In this document: positions 35,359 through 43,937 of the stretch, piece by piece
Numbering within the stretch: position 1 is the stretch's first letter
Layout of the letters: each line of letters begins with the position of its first letter
The notes under the pieces: generated by a model
The model's input: the letters and a program-made list of their open reading frames with translations, nothing else
Told to the model about the DNA's origin: nothing
The model's database searches: none
Made by a program: the position numbers and the translations under genes
From: JBJHAX01 sp050480705
GTDB lineage: Bacteria > Actinomycetota > Nitriliruptoria > Nitriliruptorales > Nitriliruptoraceae
Direction: 5' to 3'
Length of the DNA stretch: 64,000 nt
Assembly (NCBI GenBank): GCA_050480705.1
Contig: JBJHAX010000009.1
Location: 1 to 64,000 of the forward strand

Positions 35359-37691
35359 TGCGGCGCCTCCTGACCATCCGCCATTGCGGCGCGATGCGTA
35401 TTGATCGCCTCGCGGACCGCGATGGATCGCAGTGGCAGCGCCGTCATCTGCACCCCGGTCGCGGCGAACACGCTGTTGCCGATGGCGGCGGGAACCGCAG
35501 CGAGCCCGACCTCACCGACGCCCCGCGCACCATGCGGGCCGAGCACGTCGTTGGACTCGACAATGACGGTTTCGAGCTCGGGCAGGTCGAGCGTGGTCGG
35601 GATCTTGTAGTCGAGGAAGGTCGGATTGAGGGTGTGCCCCTCGGAGAAGACGAGCTCTTCGAGCATCGTCATGCCGTAGCCCATCACGGCCGATCCGCAG
35701 ATCTGTTGCTCGCACGCGAGCGGATTGATGGCCTTGCCGGCGTCGACGGCGGTCACGAGCCGGCGGACGGTGACCTGCCCGGTCTCCTCATCGACGGCGG
35801 TCTCGGCCGCCGCGGCGCCATACATCCAGAACGCCGAGGCACGCCGCGACTGGCCGGTGTCGGGATCCATCGTGTCGTAGATGCCCGCACTGCTCCATTC
35901 GCCGCGCCCGACGATCGATCCGGGACCTCTGAAGTGTGTGCGCAGCACCTTCTGGTAGGGCATTGCGGTCGCCGGGGCGCCACGCACCTGCACGTGACCG
36001 TCGGTGAGTTCGAGATCTTCGGCCCTGGCCTCGAACACCTCACTCGCGATGTCGAGCAGCTGCTGGCGCACGTCGCCCGAAGCGACGCGCAGGACGTTGC
36101 CGAGGGTGAACGTCGTGCGGCTGGAGGTCGAACCCCGGTCGTAGGGCGCGACGAGCGTGTCGGGCTGCACACAGCGGACACGGTCGACCGGGATCGCCAA
36201 CTCGTCGGCGACGATCTGAGCGAGGACGGTGTGGGCGCCCTGGCCGTGCTCCACGGCCGCGGAGATCACCTCGGCGGAGCCGTCCGGATTGAGCTTGACC
36301 GCACCGAAGCTCGCGGTCGGCGTCAAGGTGGACTTCATGACGACCGACACGCCACGCCCCACTGTCTCGTGGGGCCCCGCCGGCTGCGCTTGCCGTGCTT
36401 CGAGTGCCTGTGCCGCGCGGATCAGGCATTCCTTGGCCCCGGGCCGCTCGACGCGCTCCCCGGTGACCGTCTCATCACCCTCCTCGAGGATGTTGTGCAG
36501 ACGCAGGTCGAGGGGGTCCATGCCGAGTTCGTCGGCGAGCCGGTCCATCTGCTGCTCGCCAGCCCAGGCCATCTGGGGCACGCCGAGACCGCGGAACGGT
36601 CCTCCGGGTTGCCGGTTGGTGTAGACGAGCGACGCGTGGATCCTGGCGTTGGGAATCCTGTAGGGGCCGAGCGAGACGTAGCCTGAGTTGCGGCACACCA
36701 CGGGCCCGAGGTCGGTGTAGGCCCCCTGGTTCCAGCGAATTCTCGAGTCACGCGCGAGCAGTGTCCCGTCGGAGCGTGCAGCGGTCCTGAGCGTGATCTC
36801 AGCCGGTATGCGCCCCGGACACGACAGGAACTCGTCTTCGCGGTCGAAAACGACCCGCACCGCACGGTTCGGCAGGTGTCGCGCGAGCAGCGCCGCGACA
36901 GGGTTGATCGCACGCAGGTACATCTTGCTGCCGTAGGCGCCACCGACCATCTGGGTCACGACACGCACGTTCGATTCGGGCAGTCCCATCAGGTCCGCGA
37001 GCATCCCTCGCAGCGTGTGTGGGCCCATCGTGCTCGTCCAGAACGTGAGGTTGGTGCCGTCGAACTGGGCGACCGTGACGTGCGGTTCGAGATGTGCGTA
37101 CTGGACGAACTGTGTGCGGAAGGTCTCCTCGACGGTCACGTCGGCCGCGGCGAACGCTTCGTCGACATCGCCGCGCAGCAGGTTGAAGACGTAGCCGACG
37201 TTGGGCTCGTGCTCGCCGGTGAGCCTGATCCCGGGGAAGTCCCCACGCCGGTAGACACTGCGGTCCTCGTGAAGGACGGGGGCGCCATCGCTCAGCGCGG
37301 CGTCGACGTCTGCGACGACCGGCAACGGCTCGTATTCGACGCGGATCGCGTCGAGCGCCTCCTGCGCGACATCGTCGTCGACGGCGGCGACCGCCGCGAC
37401 GGCCTCTCCTTCCCAGCGCACCCGGTCGATGGCGAGCGCAGGCTGATCGGCGACGAGCGGACCATGCAACCGGTCGTGGTCACGGCCCGTGAGCACTGCA
37501 CGCACGCCCGGGATCCGCTCAGCCGCGCTGGTGTCGATGTCGACGATGCGCGCATGCGGGATTCCCGCACGGAGCATCCGGCCGACGAGCATGCCGGGGA
37601 CACGAACGTCCACACCGTACGTCGCACTTCCCATCGCTTTGGCGACGGCGTCCTTGCGCAGCAGCGATGTGCCCACGCTGTTCGTCGTCAC
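35355..37691 (-). CDS. Molybdenum hydroxylase, molybdopterin large subunit
   Basis: This 778-residue protein of the xanthine dehydrogenase/CoxL superfamily has cofactor-binding segments GGAYGSKMYL and GGPFRGLGVPQMAWAGE, EHGQGAHTVLAQIVADEL, and the catalytic Glu at about 727 in RGVGEVGLAAVP. The loop that carries AYxCSFR in form I CO dehydrogenase reads GGPFRGLGVPQ here, so it is a hydroxylase of an organic (often N-heteroaromatic or aldehyde) substrate, not a CO dehydrogenase. Water-derived hydroxylation next to a ring nitrogen would fit the neighbouring cyclic-amide hydrolases. The start GTG 37691 has GGAGG upstream. Confidence 0.93.
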   Translation of the reverse strand: MTTNSVGTSLLRKDAVAKAMGSATYGVDVRVPGMLVGRMLRAGIPHARIVDIDTSAAERIPGVRAVLTGRDHDRLHGPLVADQPALAIDRVRWEGEAVAAVAAVDDDVAQEALDAIRVEYEPLPVVADVDAALSDGAPVLHEDRSVYRRGDFPGIRLTGEHEPNVGYVFNLLRGDVDEAFAAADVTVEETFRTQFVQYAHLEPHVTVAQFDGTNLTFWTSTMGPHTLRGMLADLMGLPESNVRVVTQMVGGAYGSKMYLRAINPVAALLARHLPNRAVRVVFDREDEFLSCPGRIPAEITLRTAARSDGTLLARDSRIRWNQGAYTDLGPVVCRNSGYVSLGPYRIPNARIHASLVYTNRQPGGPFRGLGVPQMAWAGEQQMDRLADELGMDPLDLRLHNILEEGDETVTGERVERPGAKECLIRAAQALEARQAQPAGPHETVGRGVSVVMKSTLTPTASFGAVKLNPDGSAEVISAAVEHGQGAHTVLAQIVADELAIPVDRVRCVQPDTLVAPYDRGSTSSRTTFTLGNVLRVASGDVRQQLLDIASEVFEARAEDLELTDGHVQVRGAPATAMPYQKVLRTHFRGPGSIVGRGEWSSAGIYDTMDPDTGQSRRASAFWMYGAAAAETAVDEETGQVTVRRLVTAVDAGKAINPLACEQQICGSAVMGYGMTMLEELVFSEGHTLNPTFLDYKIPTTLDLPELETVIVESNDVLGPHGARGVGEVGLAAVPAAIGNSVFAATGVQMTALPLRSIAVREAINTHRAAMADGQEAPQ

Positions 37692-37772
37692 TTCGTTACC
37701 TCCTCGCCTCGACTCCGGCGCGGCTGTGACCGCGTGCCAGCCGGGCATCGCAGAAAGGCCCGGCGAGCCCGG

Positions 37773-38228
37773 TCACCGCTGAGCCATCGCCTCGGTCACG
37801 TTGACGGCGAACTCCTCGGTCACCTTCTTCGCTTTCGACGCGATGACGCGGTGACCCATCGATCCGAGGATCCCGCCAATGGTCACATCGGCAACGACGT
37901 GCAGGCGGGTGCCTCCGGCATCCACCTCGTCGAACGTGACGAGGTTGCGCGACTGGAACGTGGCAGGCGCGCCTTTGACGGTCCGACCGTTCGCCGAGAA
38001 CTCCACGGATCGCAACTGCTCCTCCTGCTCGAGCTTGGCGCGAAGTTCGAACGTCGCCGAAATGTGCCCCACCTTCTGGGTCATCACCACGTCGTACTCA
38101 TCCTGGCCAACCGTGCGGAAGTCCTCGACGCCGGGGATCGAGCGAACGACCACCTCAACGTCGTCATGAAAGAACTCCCAGACGTCCTCGGGTGGCGCGT
38201 CGACATCGAATGTCTGCTCGATCTTCAT
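37773..38228 (-). CDS. CoxG-like SRPBCC protein
   Basis: This 151-residue SRPBCC/START-fold protein opens MKIEQTFDVDAPPEDVWEFF and has RSIPGVEDFR and ADVTIGGILGSMG. CoxG-type proteins accompany molybdenum hydroxylases of the CoxL family and are thought to help place or mature the enzyme at the membrane, or to handle lipophilic cofactors. It lies 81 bases upstream of the large subunit on the same strand. The start ATG 38228 has GAGGAGG about 6 bases upstream; longer open frame beyond it is spurious. Confidence 0.88.
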   Translation of the reverse strand: MKIEQTFDVDAPPEDVWEFFHDDVEVVVRSIPGVEDFRTVGQDEYDVVMTQKVGHISATFELRAKLEQEEQLRSVEFSANGRTVKGAPATFQSRNLVTFDEVDAGGTRLHVVADVTIGGILGSMGHRVIASKAKKVTEEFAVNVTEAMAQR

Positions 38229-38325
38229 GCGAGCCTCCTCTGACGCTGCACGCGATCTGCGGCAGATCGCGTGACGCTGGGGCACGACGAGGTCACGGGC
38301 ACCTCGCGAGGGCAACGATGCCATG

Positions 38326-39489
38326 TCATGCGCCCGCTCCCGAATCCGGAGCTGGCGGCCGCTGGCTGAAACGACGCCCGAACACCGCGCCGGCGATGTG
38401 GTTGCGCAGCATCTCGACGGACCCGCCCGCGATCATCCAGCCGCGGATCCGCCGCACGTAGTACTCCATCGGGTACTCGACGGAGTAGCCCGAGGCACCC
38501 ATGACCTGCAGAGCCTGGTTCGCAACCTCGAACGCCGCCTCGTTCGCGAAGCACTTCGCGATCGACGCCTCCGCGGGATCGGGCGCACCTGCGTCCGCGT
38601 TGACCACCGCCCGGTAGATGAGCAGCCGGGCGGCGTCGAGCTTCATGCGCATGTCCGCGAACTTCCACTGCAGGCCCTGGAACTCCGCAAGCGGCCGTCC
38701 GAATTGCACGCGTTCGTTGGCGTGCTGGACCGCACGGTCGAACGCCGCCTGTGCCAGCGACAGCGCTCTTGCTGCGTTGCCGATGCGTTCCACACCGAAG
38801 ATCGTCAACATCTTCGCCAGCGCCTCGGATTCGGCGAGCACGAAGTCGCGCGGGACCCTGCAGTCGTCGAAGTACAGGGCGGCGTGCTGCTCACCGGACA
38901 TGTAGCGCTCAGCGGGGCCCTTCGAGAATCCCGGAGCGTCCGCGGGCACGAGCACACAGCCGATGTCGCGTGCGCGAGGGCCGAACCGGCACCACACGAC
39001 AGTGTGCGTGATTTCGGGCCCGTGCGAGTTCCACACCTTCTGGCCGTTGATGACGACCTCATCGCCGTCGACGCGAGCCGAGGTCGTGAGGTCGGTGAGC
39101 GCCGAGCCCGCTTCGGGCTCGCTCATACCGGCGCTCACCAGTGCCTCTCCTGACAGCAGACGTGGCAGGACCTCGCGCTTGACCCGCTCGCTTCCGAGCG
39201 CGGCCACCTGGCGAATCGCGCCGAAGTTGGTGGCCTGCACCGCATCCCCCGAATGAGGGCACACCTCGCTGACGGCCTCCATCACGAGGACGGCGTCCAT
39301 GAGGGTGCCGCCCTGACCTCCGTCCTCTTCGGCGATCGTGATACCGGTGAAGCCGGCGCGCGCGAGTTCCTTCGCATTCTCCCAGGCGTAGCCGTCCCAG
39401 GTGAACGCCTTGGGGGCGAACACGTCTTCGGCAAGCCGACGCGCGCTCTCCTTGAGCGCCTGCTGTTCTGGCGAGAGCTGAAAGTCCAC
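38326..39489 (-). CDS. Acyl-CoA dehydrogenase
   Basis: This 387-residue acyl-CoA dehydrogenase has the FAD loop SAGMSEPEAGSALTDL, VINGQKVWNSHGP, RVQFGRPLAEFQGLQWKFADM and the C-terminal MGASGYSVEYPMEYYVRRIRG. The canonical C-terminal Glu position has Ala-Gly-Gly (GWMIAGGSVEML). A Glu in FGVERIGNAAR may serve as base, again the alternative position. It differs clearly from the second dehydrogenase at 29.6 kb, so two separate oxidations are implied. The start ATG 39489 is 51 bases downstream of the ADP-forming CoA ligase stop. Confidence 0.9.
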   Translation of the reverse strand: MDFQLSPEQQALKESARRLAEDVFAPKAFTWDGYAWENAKELARAGFTGITIAEEDGGQGGTLMDAVLVMEAVSEVCPHSGDAVQATNFGAIRQVAALGSERVKREVLPRLLSGEALVSAGMSEPEAGSALTDLTTSARVDGDEVVINGQKVWNSHGPEITHTVVWCRFGPRARDIGCVLVPADAPGFSKGPAERYMSGEQHAALYFDDCRVPRDFVLAESEALAKMLTIFGVERIGNAARALSLAQAAFDRAVQHANERVQFGRPLAEFQGLQWKFADMRMKLDAARLLIYRAVVNADAGAPDPAEASIAKCFANEAAFEVANQALQVMGASGYSVEYPMEYYVRRIRGWMIAGGSVEMLRNHIAGAVFGRRFSQRPPAPDSGAGA

Positions 39490-39540
39490 GGGTGTCCTCG
39501 TCGATGTGCTGATCAGGTTGTCGTGGTCAGGTCGGTCGTC

Positions 39541-41634
39541 TCATCCGATCGCTGCCCTGGCATGCACGAGCGCAGCCACGGCACGGGCCGAGCGATCCGG
39601 TGCGTCGAGCAGCGGCACGCCCGCATCGCGGTACACCTGCATCGCGCGCGGCGCGATCTGGTTCCCGCCGAACCGCGACACGTAGACCGGGACACCGGCC
39701 GACGCGCGCACCTCGACCACCGAATTCGCAAGGTGCTCCGCCTGCGGATCTGCATTGGTCGTGAACTGGATCAGCAGCGCATCGAACGCGTCTTCGGTGA
39801 GGACACGCAGGATCCTGCCGAACTCCTCGGCGTTGCCGACCATCTCGAAACTGAGATCCATGGGGTTGCGGACCGCCGCCATCGCTGGCGCCAGCCGCTC
39901 GATCTCCGCACGCACGCTGTCGGGAAGTGCCGGAAGCTCGAACCCTTCGTCGGCGAGTTCGTCGGCGATGATCGTGCACGCTCCACCCGAGAAGGCGACG
40001 ACAGCGAGCCGATCCCCGCGAGGAAGCCCTTCGTTGGCGGCCAACTGCATCGCGTCCTCGAACACGCGCAGCGTGGGGACACTGACGATTCGTGCCGCGC
40101 GGAGCACCTCTTCACGAACTGCGAACGGTCCGACCATCGACCCGGTATGGCTCAGCGCCGCGTGCTGCCCCTGCGTGGAACGCGCGAGGCCGTATGCGAA
40201 CACTGGCTTGCCTGCCGCCGCCATCGCACGGCCGGCTTCCACCAGTCCGGGACCATCCTTGACGTCTTCGAGCAGCAGTCCGGCGGTCCGTACCGCCGGG
40301 TCGTGGCTCAGCTCCAGGAGGTAGTCGGCGACGGTGAGGTCTGCTTCGTTCCCGACGTCGATCCAATGGGCGAAGCCGGTCCCCTCCTCCATGAGCCGCG
40401 TCGCAACACAACTGCCGAGCGCACCAGAACTGGCCAGCAGCGCGATACCACCGGCACCCAGTTCGGGGATGCCAAGTCCGTGCGAGATGGAGGCAACCAG
40501 ACGCTGGCCGGGAACGACGATGCCCATCGAGTTCGGACCGATGAGTGGTACATCAGCGTCACGGACGATGTCGCGCAGCTCCGCTTGCAGTTTGGCGCCG
40601 TCCGCACCGGATTCTGCGAAGTCGGCGCTGTGAACGATGACGCCACCAACGCCCATGGCGACGGCCTCGCGAACCACCTCGACCGCGACACGAGCAGGCA
40701 CCGCCACACTGACGAGGTCAGGCGCCGGCTCGATCTCCGCCAAGCTGGTGGCACGCGGCACCCCACCGATCGTTCCACCAGACGGATGGACCGGATCGAT
40801 CCGCCCTTCGAACCCGTGATCGACGAGGTAACGGAAGATGCGCGCCCCAGGCTTCGACTCGTCGTCGGACACGCCGACGACCGCCACGTGTTTCGGCGAC
40901 AGCGCACGGGTCAGATCGCGTACGCGGCCGATGGGCCGTACGTCCTCGTCGATGCCGTCGGCGACGATCACGCGCGCATCGACGACGACTGCTCCTGACC
41001 CCACGGAACCGACCATCACGGGGTTCAGATCGAGTTCGAGGATGGTCTCGGTGTCGGTTCGCGCAGCGAGATGTGAGATCCGTGCGACGATCTCCGCGAG
41101 TGCCGCAACGTCGCGCGGTTCGCTGCGACGGAACCCTTCGAGCAACCGAGACACACGCAGTTCACGAATCATCGCGAGCGCTTCGTCACCGGTGACCGGG
41201 GCCAGACGACGCGCGGTGTCGGCGCGGATCTCGGTGGCGACACCGCCCTCGCCGACGAGCACGACCGTGCCGATGCCGGGATAGGTCCGAAGACCCACCA
41301 GCGCCTCGAAGCCGTCGGTCTGACGTTGGAGCATGAATGGATGACCATCCACACCGATCTCGTCGTCGAGGTGTCGTGCCGCCGCGACCACGTCCGCGAG
41401 CGTCGCCAGGCCGGTCACGACTCCGCCCCGGTCGGTCTTGTGCAGCAGCCCCGCGCACTTGAGGACGACGCGGTCGGCGGCGAGCTGCGCGTACGCCTCG
41501 GCGATCCCGTCGACGTCATCGGCGTACGTCGACGGAGCGACCTCGAGTCCGAGGCTGCTGAGCATGCGGTCGACCGAAGCCGGCGAGAGTTGTCGCCCAC
41601 GAAGCGCGACCTGATCGTCGTTCGCGACGTCCAC
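39541..41634 (-). CDS. ADP-forming acyl-CoA synthetase (fused, ATP-grasp first)
   Basis: This 697-residue fused NDP-forming acyl-CoA synthetase has an ATP-grasp (beta-like) domain at about 1-235 (VVLKCAGLLHKTDRGGVVTG, GEGGVATEIRADTARRLAPV, ELDLNPVMV). A CoA-binding and ligase (alpha-like) part occupies about 250-697 (HVAVVGVSDDESKPG, LIGPNSMGIVVP, SSGALGSC and the phospho-His in LSHTGSMVG). The domain order is the reverse of the alpha-beta order common in acetyl-CoA synthetases of this class. The start GTG 41634 follows GGAGG. It is the first gene of the long operon downstream of the second operator copy. It would make a CoA thioester reversibly from ATP. Confidence 0.88.
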   Translation of the reverse strand: MDVANDDQVALRGRQLSPASVDRMLSSLGLEVAPSTYADDVDGIAEAYAQLAADRVVLKCAGLLHKTDRGGVVTGLATLADVVAAARHLDDEIGVDGHPFMLQRQTDGFEALVGLRTYPGIGTVVLVGEGGVATEIRADTARRLAPVTGDEALAMIRELRVSRLLEGFRRSEPRDVAALAEIVARISHLAARTDTETILELDLNPVMVGSVGSGAVVVDARVIVADGIDEDVRPIGRVRDLTRALSPKHVAVVGVSDDESKPGARIFRYLVDHGFEGRIDPVHPSGGTIGGVPRATSLAEIEPAPDLVSVAVPARVAVEVVREAVAMGVGGVIVHSADFAESGADGAKLQAELRDIVRDADVPLIGPNSMGIVVPGQRLVASISHGLGIPELGAGGIALLASSGALGSCVATRLMEEGTGFAHWIDVGNEADLTVADYLLELSHDPAVRTAGLLLEDVKDGPGLVEAGRAMAAAGKPVFAYGLARSTQGQHAALSHTGSMVGPFAVREEVLRAARIVSVPTLRVFEDAMQLAANEGLPRGDRLAVVAFSGGACTIIADELADEGFELPALPDSVRAEIERLAPAMAAVRNPMDLSFEMVGNAEEFGRILRVLTEDAFDALLIQFTTNADPQAEHLANSVVEVRASAGVPVYVSRFGGNQIAPRAMQVYRDAGVPLLDAPDRSARAVAALVHARAAIG

Positions 41635-42218
41635 TACGCCTCCACTGTCACGTGCGCGCACAACCCGTCCGCGCGAGATCCGGGCCCGCCGGCGCTGCGG
41701 CAGCCGACGACACTGCGGCGCGAGTGATCCGACCCCGGTCGATCTGGATTGGAGTGGCCACGCGACAAGCGCCCCTGCGTCTGCCAATTGGCGGCCGACG
41801 GGGAGTTCGCGTCCACGATGCCCCGGTCTCCCAACGACGCTCCTCCCACGCCACCACCGAACGGCTCAGCAGCACCTACGTACCCTGTGACGACGGCCGA
41901 TGAACGCGCCGCCGCCACACTTCTGGCGTGGTTCGCGCCGTAGCGGCCACCTCGCCGATCATCATCGTCGCATCATCGCCGACAACCACTTGTCGCGATC
42001 ACCTGTAGGGTACATCCTATAGCAAATCTCACGTGGTGCGGGGCGTGGATCCGGGCTGCTACGGACGGGCTGTTGGCATGATCCGGACGGGGCACCGTTA
42101 GCATGCAGCACGGAGTCGCAGGCGACTCGTCGCTCCACGTGCTTCGGGCAATCTTCTTGCGAGTCCCACGCGCACGCGCTTCCCGCAATCATGTAACCGG
42201 CGCAACGGAACGAGCGAC
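41635..42218. other. Regulatory intergenic region between catabolic operon and GT2 gene
   Basis: These 584 bases separate divergent genes and mark the right edge of the catabolic block. They include the second palindrome copy (42003-42022), about 370 bases from the catabolic start codon. Several open frames exist on both strands between 41640 and 41990, but none has a ribosome-binding site or recognisable product. Confidence 0.5.
42003..42022 (-). promoter_or_regulatory. Palindromic operator, copy 2
   Basis: CTGTAGG-N6-CCTATAG lies within the 29 bases (41996-42024) that match 26240-26268 exactly. On the minus strand it includes the same TAGGAT -10-like hexamer (42014-42019). The TTGACC of the first copy is not conserved here (CCGCAC at that distance), so identity is confined to the dyad and its edges, as expected for a protein-binding site and not for a copied promoter. 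Confidence 0.6.
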
Positions 42219-43874
42219 ATGGCGCAGCACGGTTCGACTGCCCGCAACCATCGTCGCCCGCTTGTCGGCGCGACGATCGACGCACCAGCGCCGGTTCGTC
42301 TCGCCATCCCCGCGCGCTCCGCCCTGCGGTCCGACACCGCCGTCATCGGCGTGGACGACCAGCTGCTCGGCGAACACGACGACCACGGCCCGCTCACCGT
42401 CGACGCCATCGTCGTCGATCAGCAATGCGACGAGACGGTCCGGGCATCTCGTCGTGCGCTCGCCCGCGAGCACCATCTGCCCGTCCTAGAGATCGACGGG
42501 CCGCTCCTCCTACGCGCCATCGACAAATCCACCATCGACACCGACGAAAGCCGGTCGTCCTCACAGCGGGGTGCGCGACGCGGCCGGATCGTTCGCACCC
42601 CCCGTTCACCGACCACGGCCATGTACCTGGCCGATCCCGGCCCGACACGATGGCGCCGCAACGTCGCCGCACACATCGGTGTGCGCTTGCCCGATCCGAA
42701 CGACGCAACCGTGTGGGAGGCCATCGCCACGGTCAGCGGCGACCTCGGGATTCGGCCACACGTGCTGATCGATGCCGATGGCCGTGTCGGGATGCGCCGC
42801 CATCGGCGTCACGACATCGACGTCTCGGTTCTCGCCGAACGCCCCGACGAACGTGCCCTGCAGCTGCAATCACTGCGCGGCGTCCTCGACATCGCTGCCG
42901 TCGACGACGACCCGACACGCCGGGCGATGTGGGTGCTCGAGGCTGCAGCACGTCGCCTGCCTGTCATGACCACAGATCGCACCTCCCTCGGCTCGCAGCT
43001 CGCCAAGGAAGTACTCGACGCGATTCCGTCGATCGACGGGATTCGCGAACTCGCGGACCCGGATGTCCGTGAACGAGTCGGCGTGACGCTGCGCCGCGCC
43101 GTGCTCGCAGCACACGACTCCAGAGCCGTGTGGACCCGGGCGCTCGCCGACGTCGGCCTGCCGATCCCCCCGCCGCCGTCTATCTCGGTGCTGCTCGCGA
43201 CCAACCGGCCCGAGCTCACCGTGCACGCACTCGAACGCATCGACCGCCAGACCCACCCGGACGTCGAAGCCGTCATCGCCGTACACGGCGAACTCGACCA
43301 GCGCCGGCGTGACGAGCTGCGCGCACGCGCCCAGCGCCCCCTCGAACTCGTCGAGATGGACGCTGCGGCGAGTCTCGGGGACGTGCTCAATGCAGCGCTC
43401 GCCGCCGCATCGGGCCGGCTCGTCGCCAAGATGGACGACGATGACCACTACAGCCGCCACCACCTCACCGACCTCGTCGACGCGCTGCGCACCTCCGGCG
43501 CGACCCTGGTCGGGAAGGGCTCGGAGTTCGTGCATCTGGCGGCGATCGACACCACGATCCGCCGGTTCACGACCGGTGTGGAGACCGCCAACCGCAACCT
43601 CGCCGGCGGCACGCTGCTGCTCGCCCGCGAGGACCTGCTGGCGCTGGGCGGTTGGCAGCGGGCACGCCGTTCGGTCGACCAGCGCCTGCTCGACGACGTT
43701 CTCGCCGCCGGAGGGCGCATCCACCGCACCCACGGACTCGGGTTCATCCTGGAGCGCCACGGCGACGGCCACACCTGGGACGCGTCCACCGACTACTTCC
43801 TGCAGCAGGCGGTGCGGCAGTGGCCAGGGCTTGCAACCCACGTCGCAGGCGTCGACGACGCACCCGGAGCGTGA
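42219..43874 (+). CDS. GT2-domain glycosyltransferase with large N-terminal region
   Basis: This protein of 551 residues has a GT-A domain at about 320-540: ISVLLATNRPELTVHALERI, the metal-binding LVAKMDDDDHYSRHHLTDL, and a product-side segment GGTLLLAREDLLALGGWQ. The first 310 residues have no clear family, though LPVMTTDRTSLGSQLAKEV and the nearby ERALQLQSLRGVLD hint at a GT-B-like C-terminal remnant, as in two-domain glycan polymerases. The start is ATG 42219 with only a weak purine stretch upstream. It is the first polysaccharide gene to the right of the catabolic block. Confidence 0.75.
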   Translation: MAQHGSTARNHRRPLVGATIDAPAPVRLAIPARSALRSDTAVIGVDDQLLGEHDDHGPLTVDAIVVDQQCDETVRASRRALAREHHLPVLEIDGPLLLRAIDKSTIDTDESRSSSQRGARRGRIVRTPRSPTTAMYLADPGPTRWRRNVAAHIGVRLPDPNDATVWEAIATVSGDLGIRPHVLIDADGRVGMRRHRRHDIDVSVLAERPDERALQLQSLRGVLDIAAVDDDPTRRAMWVLEAAARRLPVMTTDRTSLGSQLAKEVLDAIPSIDGIRELADPDVRERVGVTLRRAVLAAHDSRAVWTRALADVGLPIPPPPSISVLLATNRPELTVHALERIDRQTHPDVEAVIAVHGELDQRRRDELRARAQRPLELVEMDAAASLGDVLNAALAAASGRLVAKMDDDDHYSRHHLTDLVDALRTSGATLVGKGSEFVHLAAIDTTIRRFTTGVETANRNLAGGTLLLAREDLLALGGWQRARRSVDQRLLDDVLAAGGRIHRTHGLGFILERHGDGHTWDASTDYFLQQAVRQWPGLATHVAGVDDAPGA

Positions 43875-43937
43875 ACTGCGGCCTCGATCCGCTTTGAGGA
43901 TCGGCCGGGAGAATCCGGCTGGGAAGGTCGCTCGGCG

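Noticed and set aside
35355..37691. CO dehydrogenase (aerobic, CoxSML)
   Set aside because: The large subunit lacks the AYxCSFR active-site loop of form I CO dehydrogenase and has a xanthine-dehydrogenase-like GGPFRGLG.
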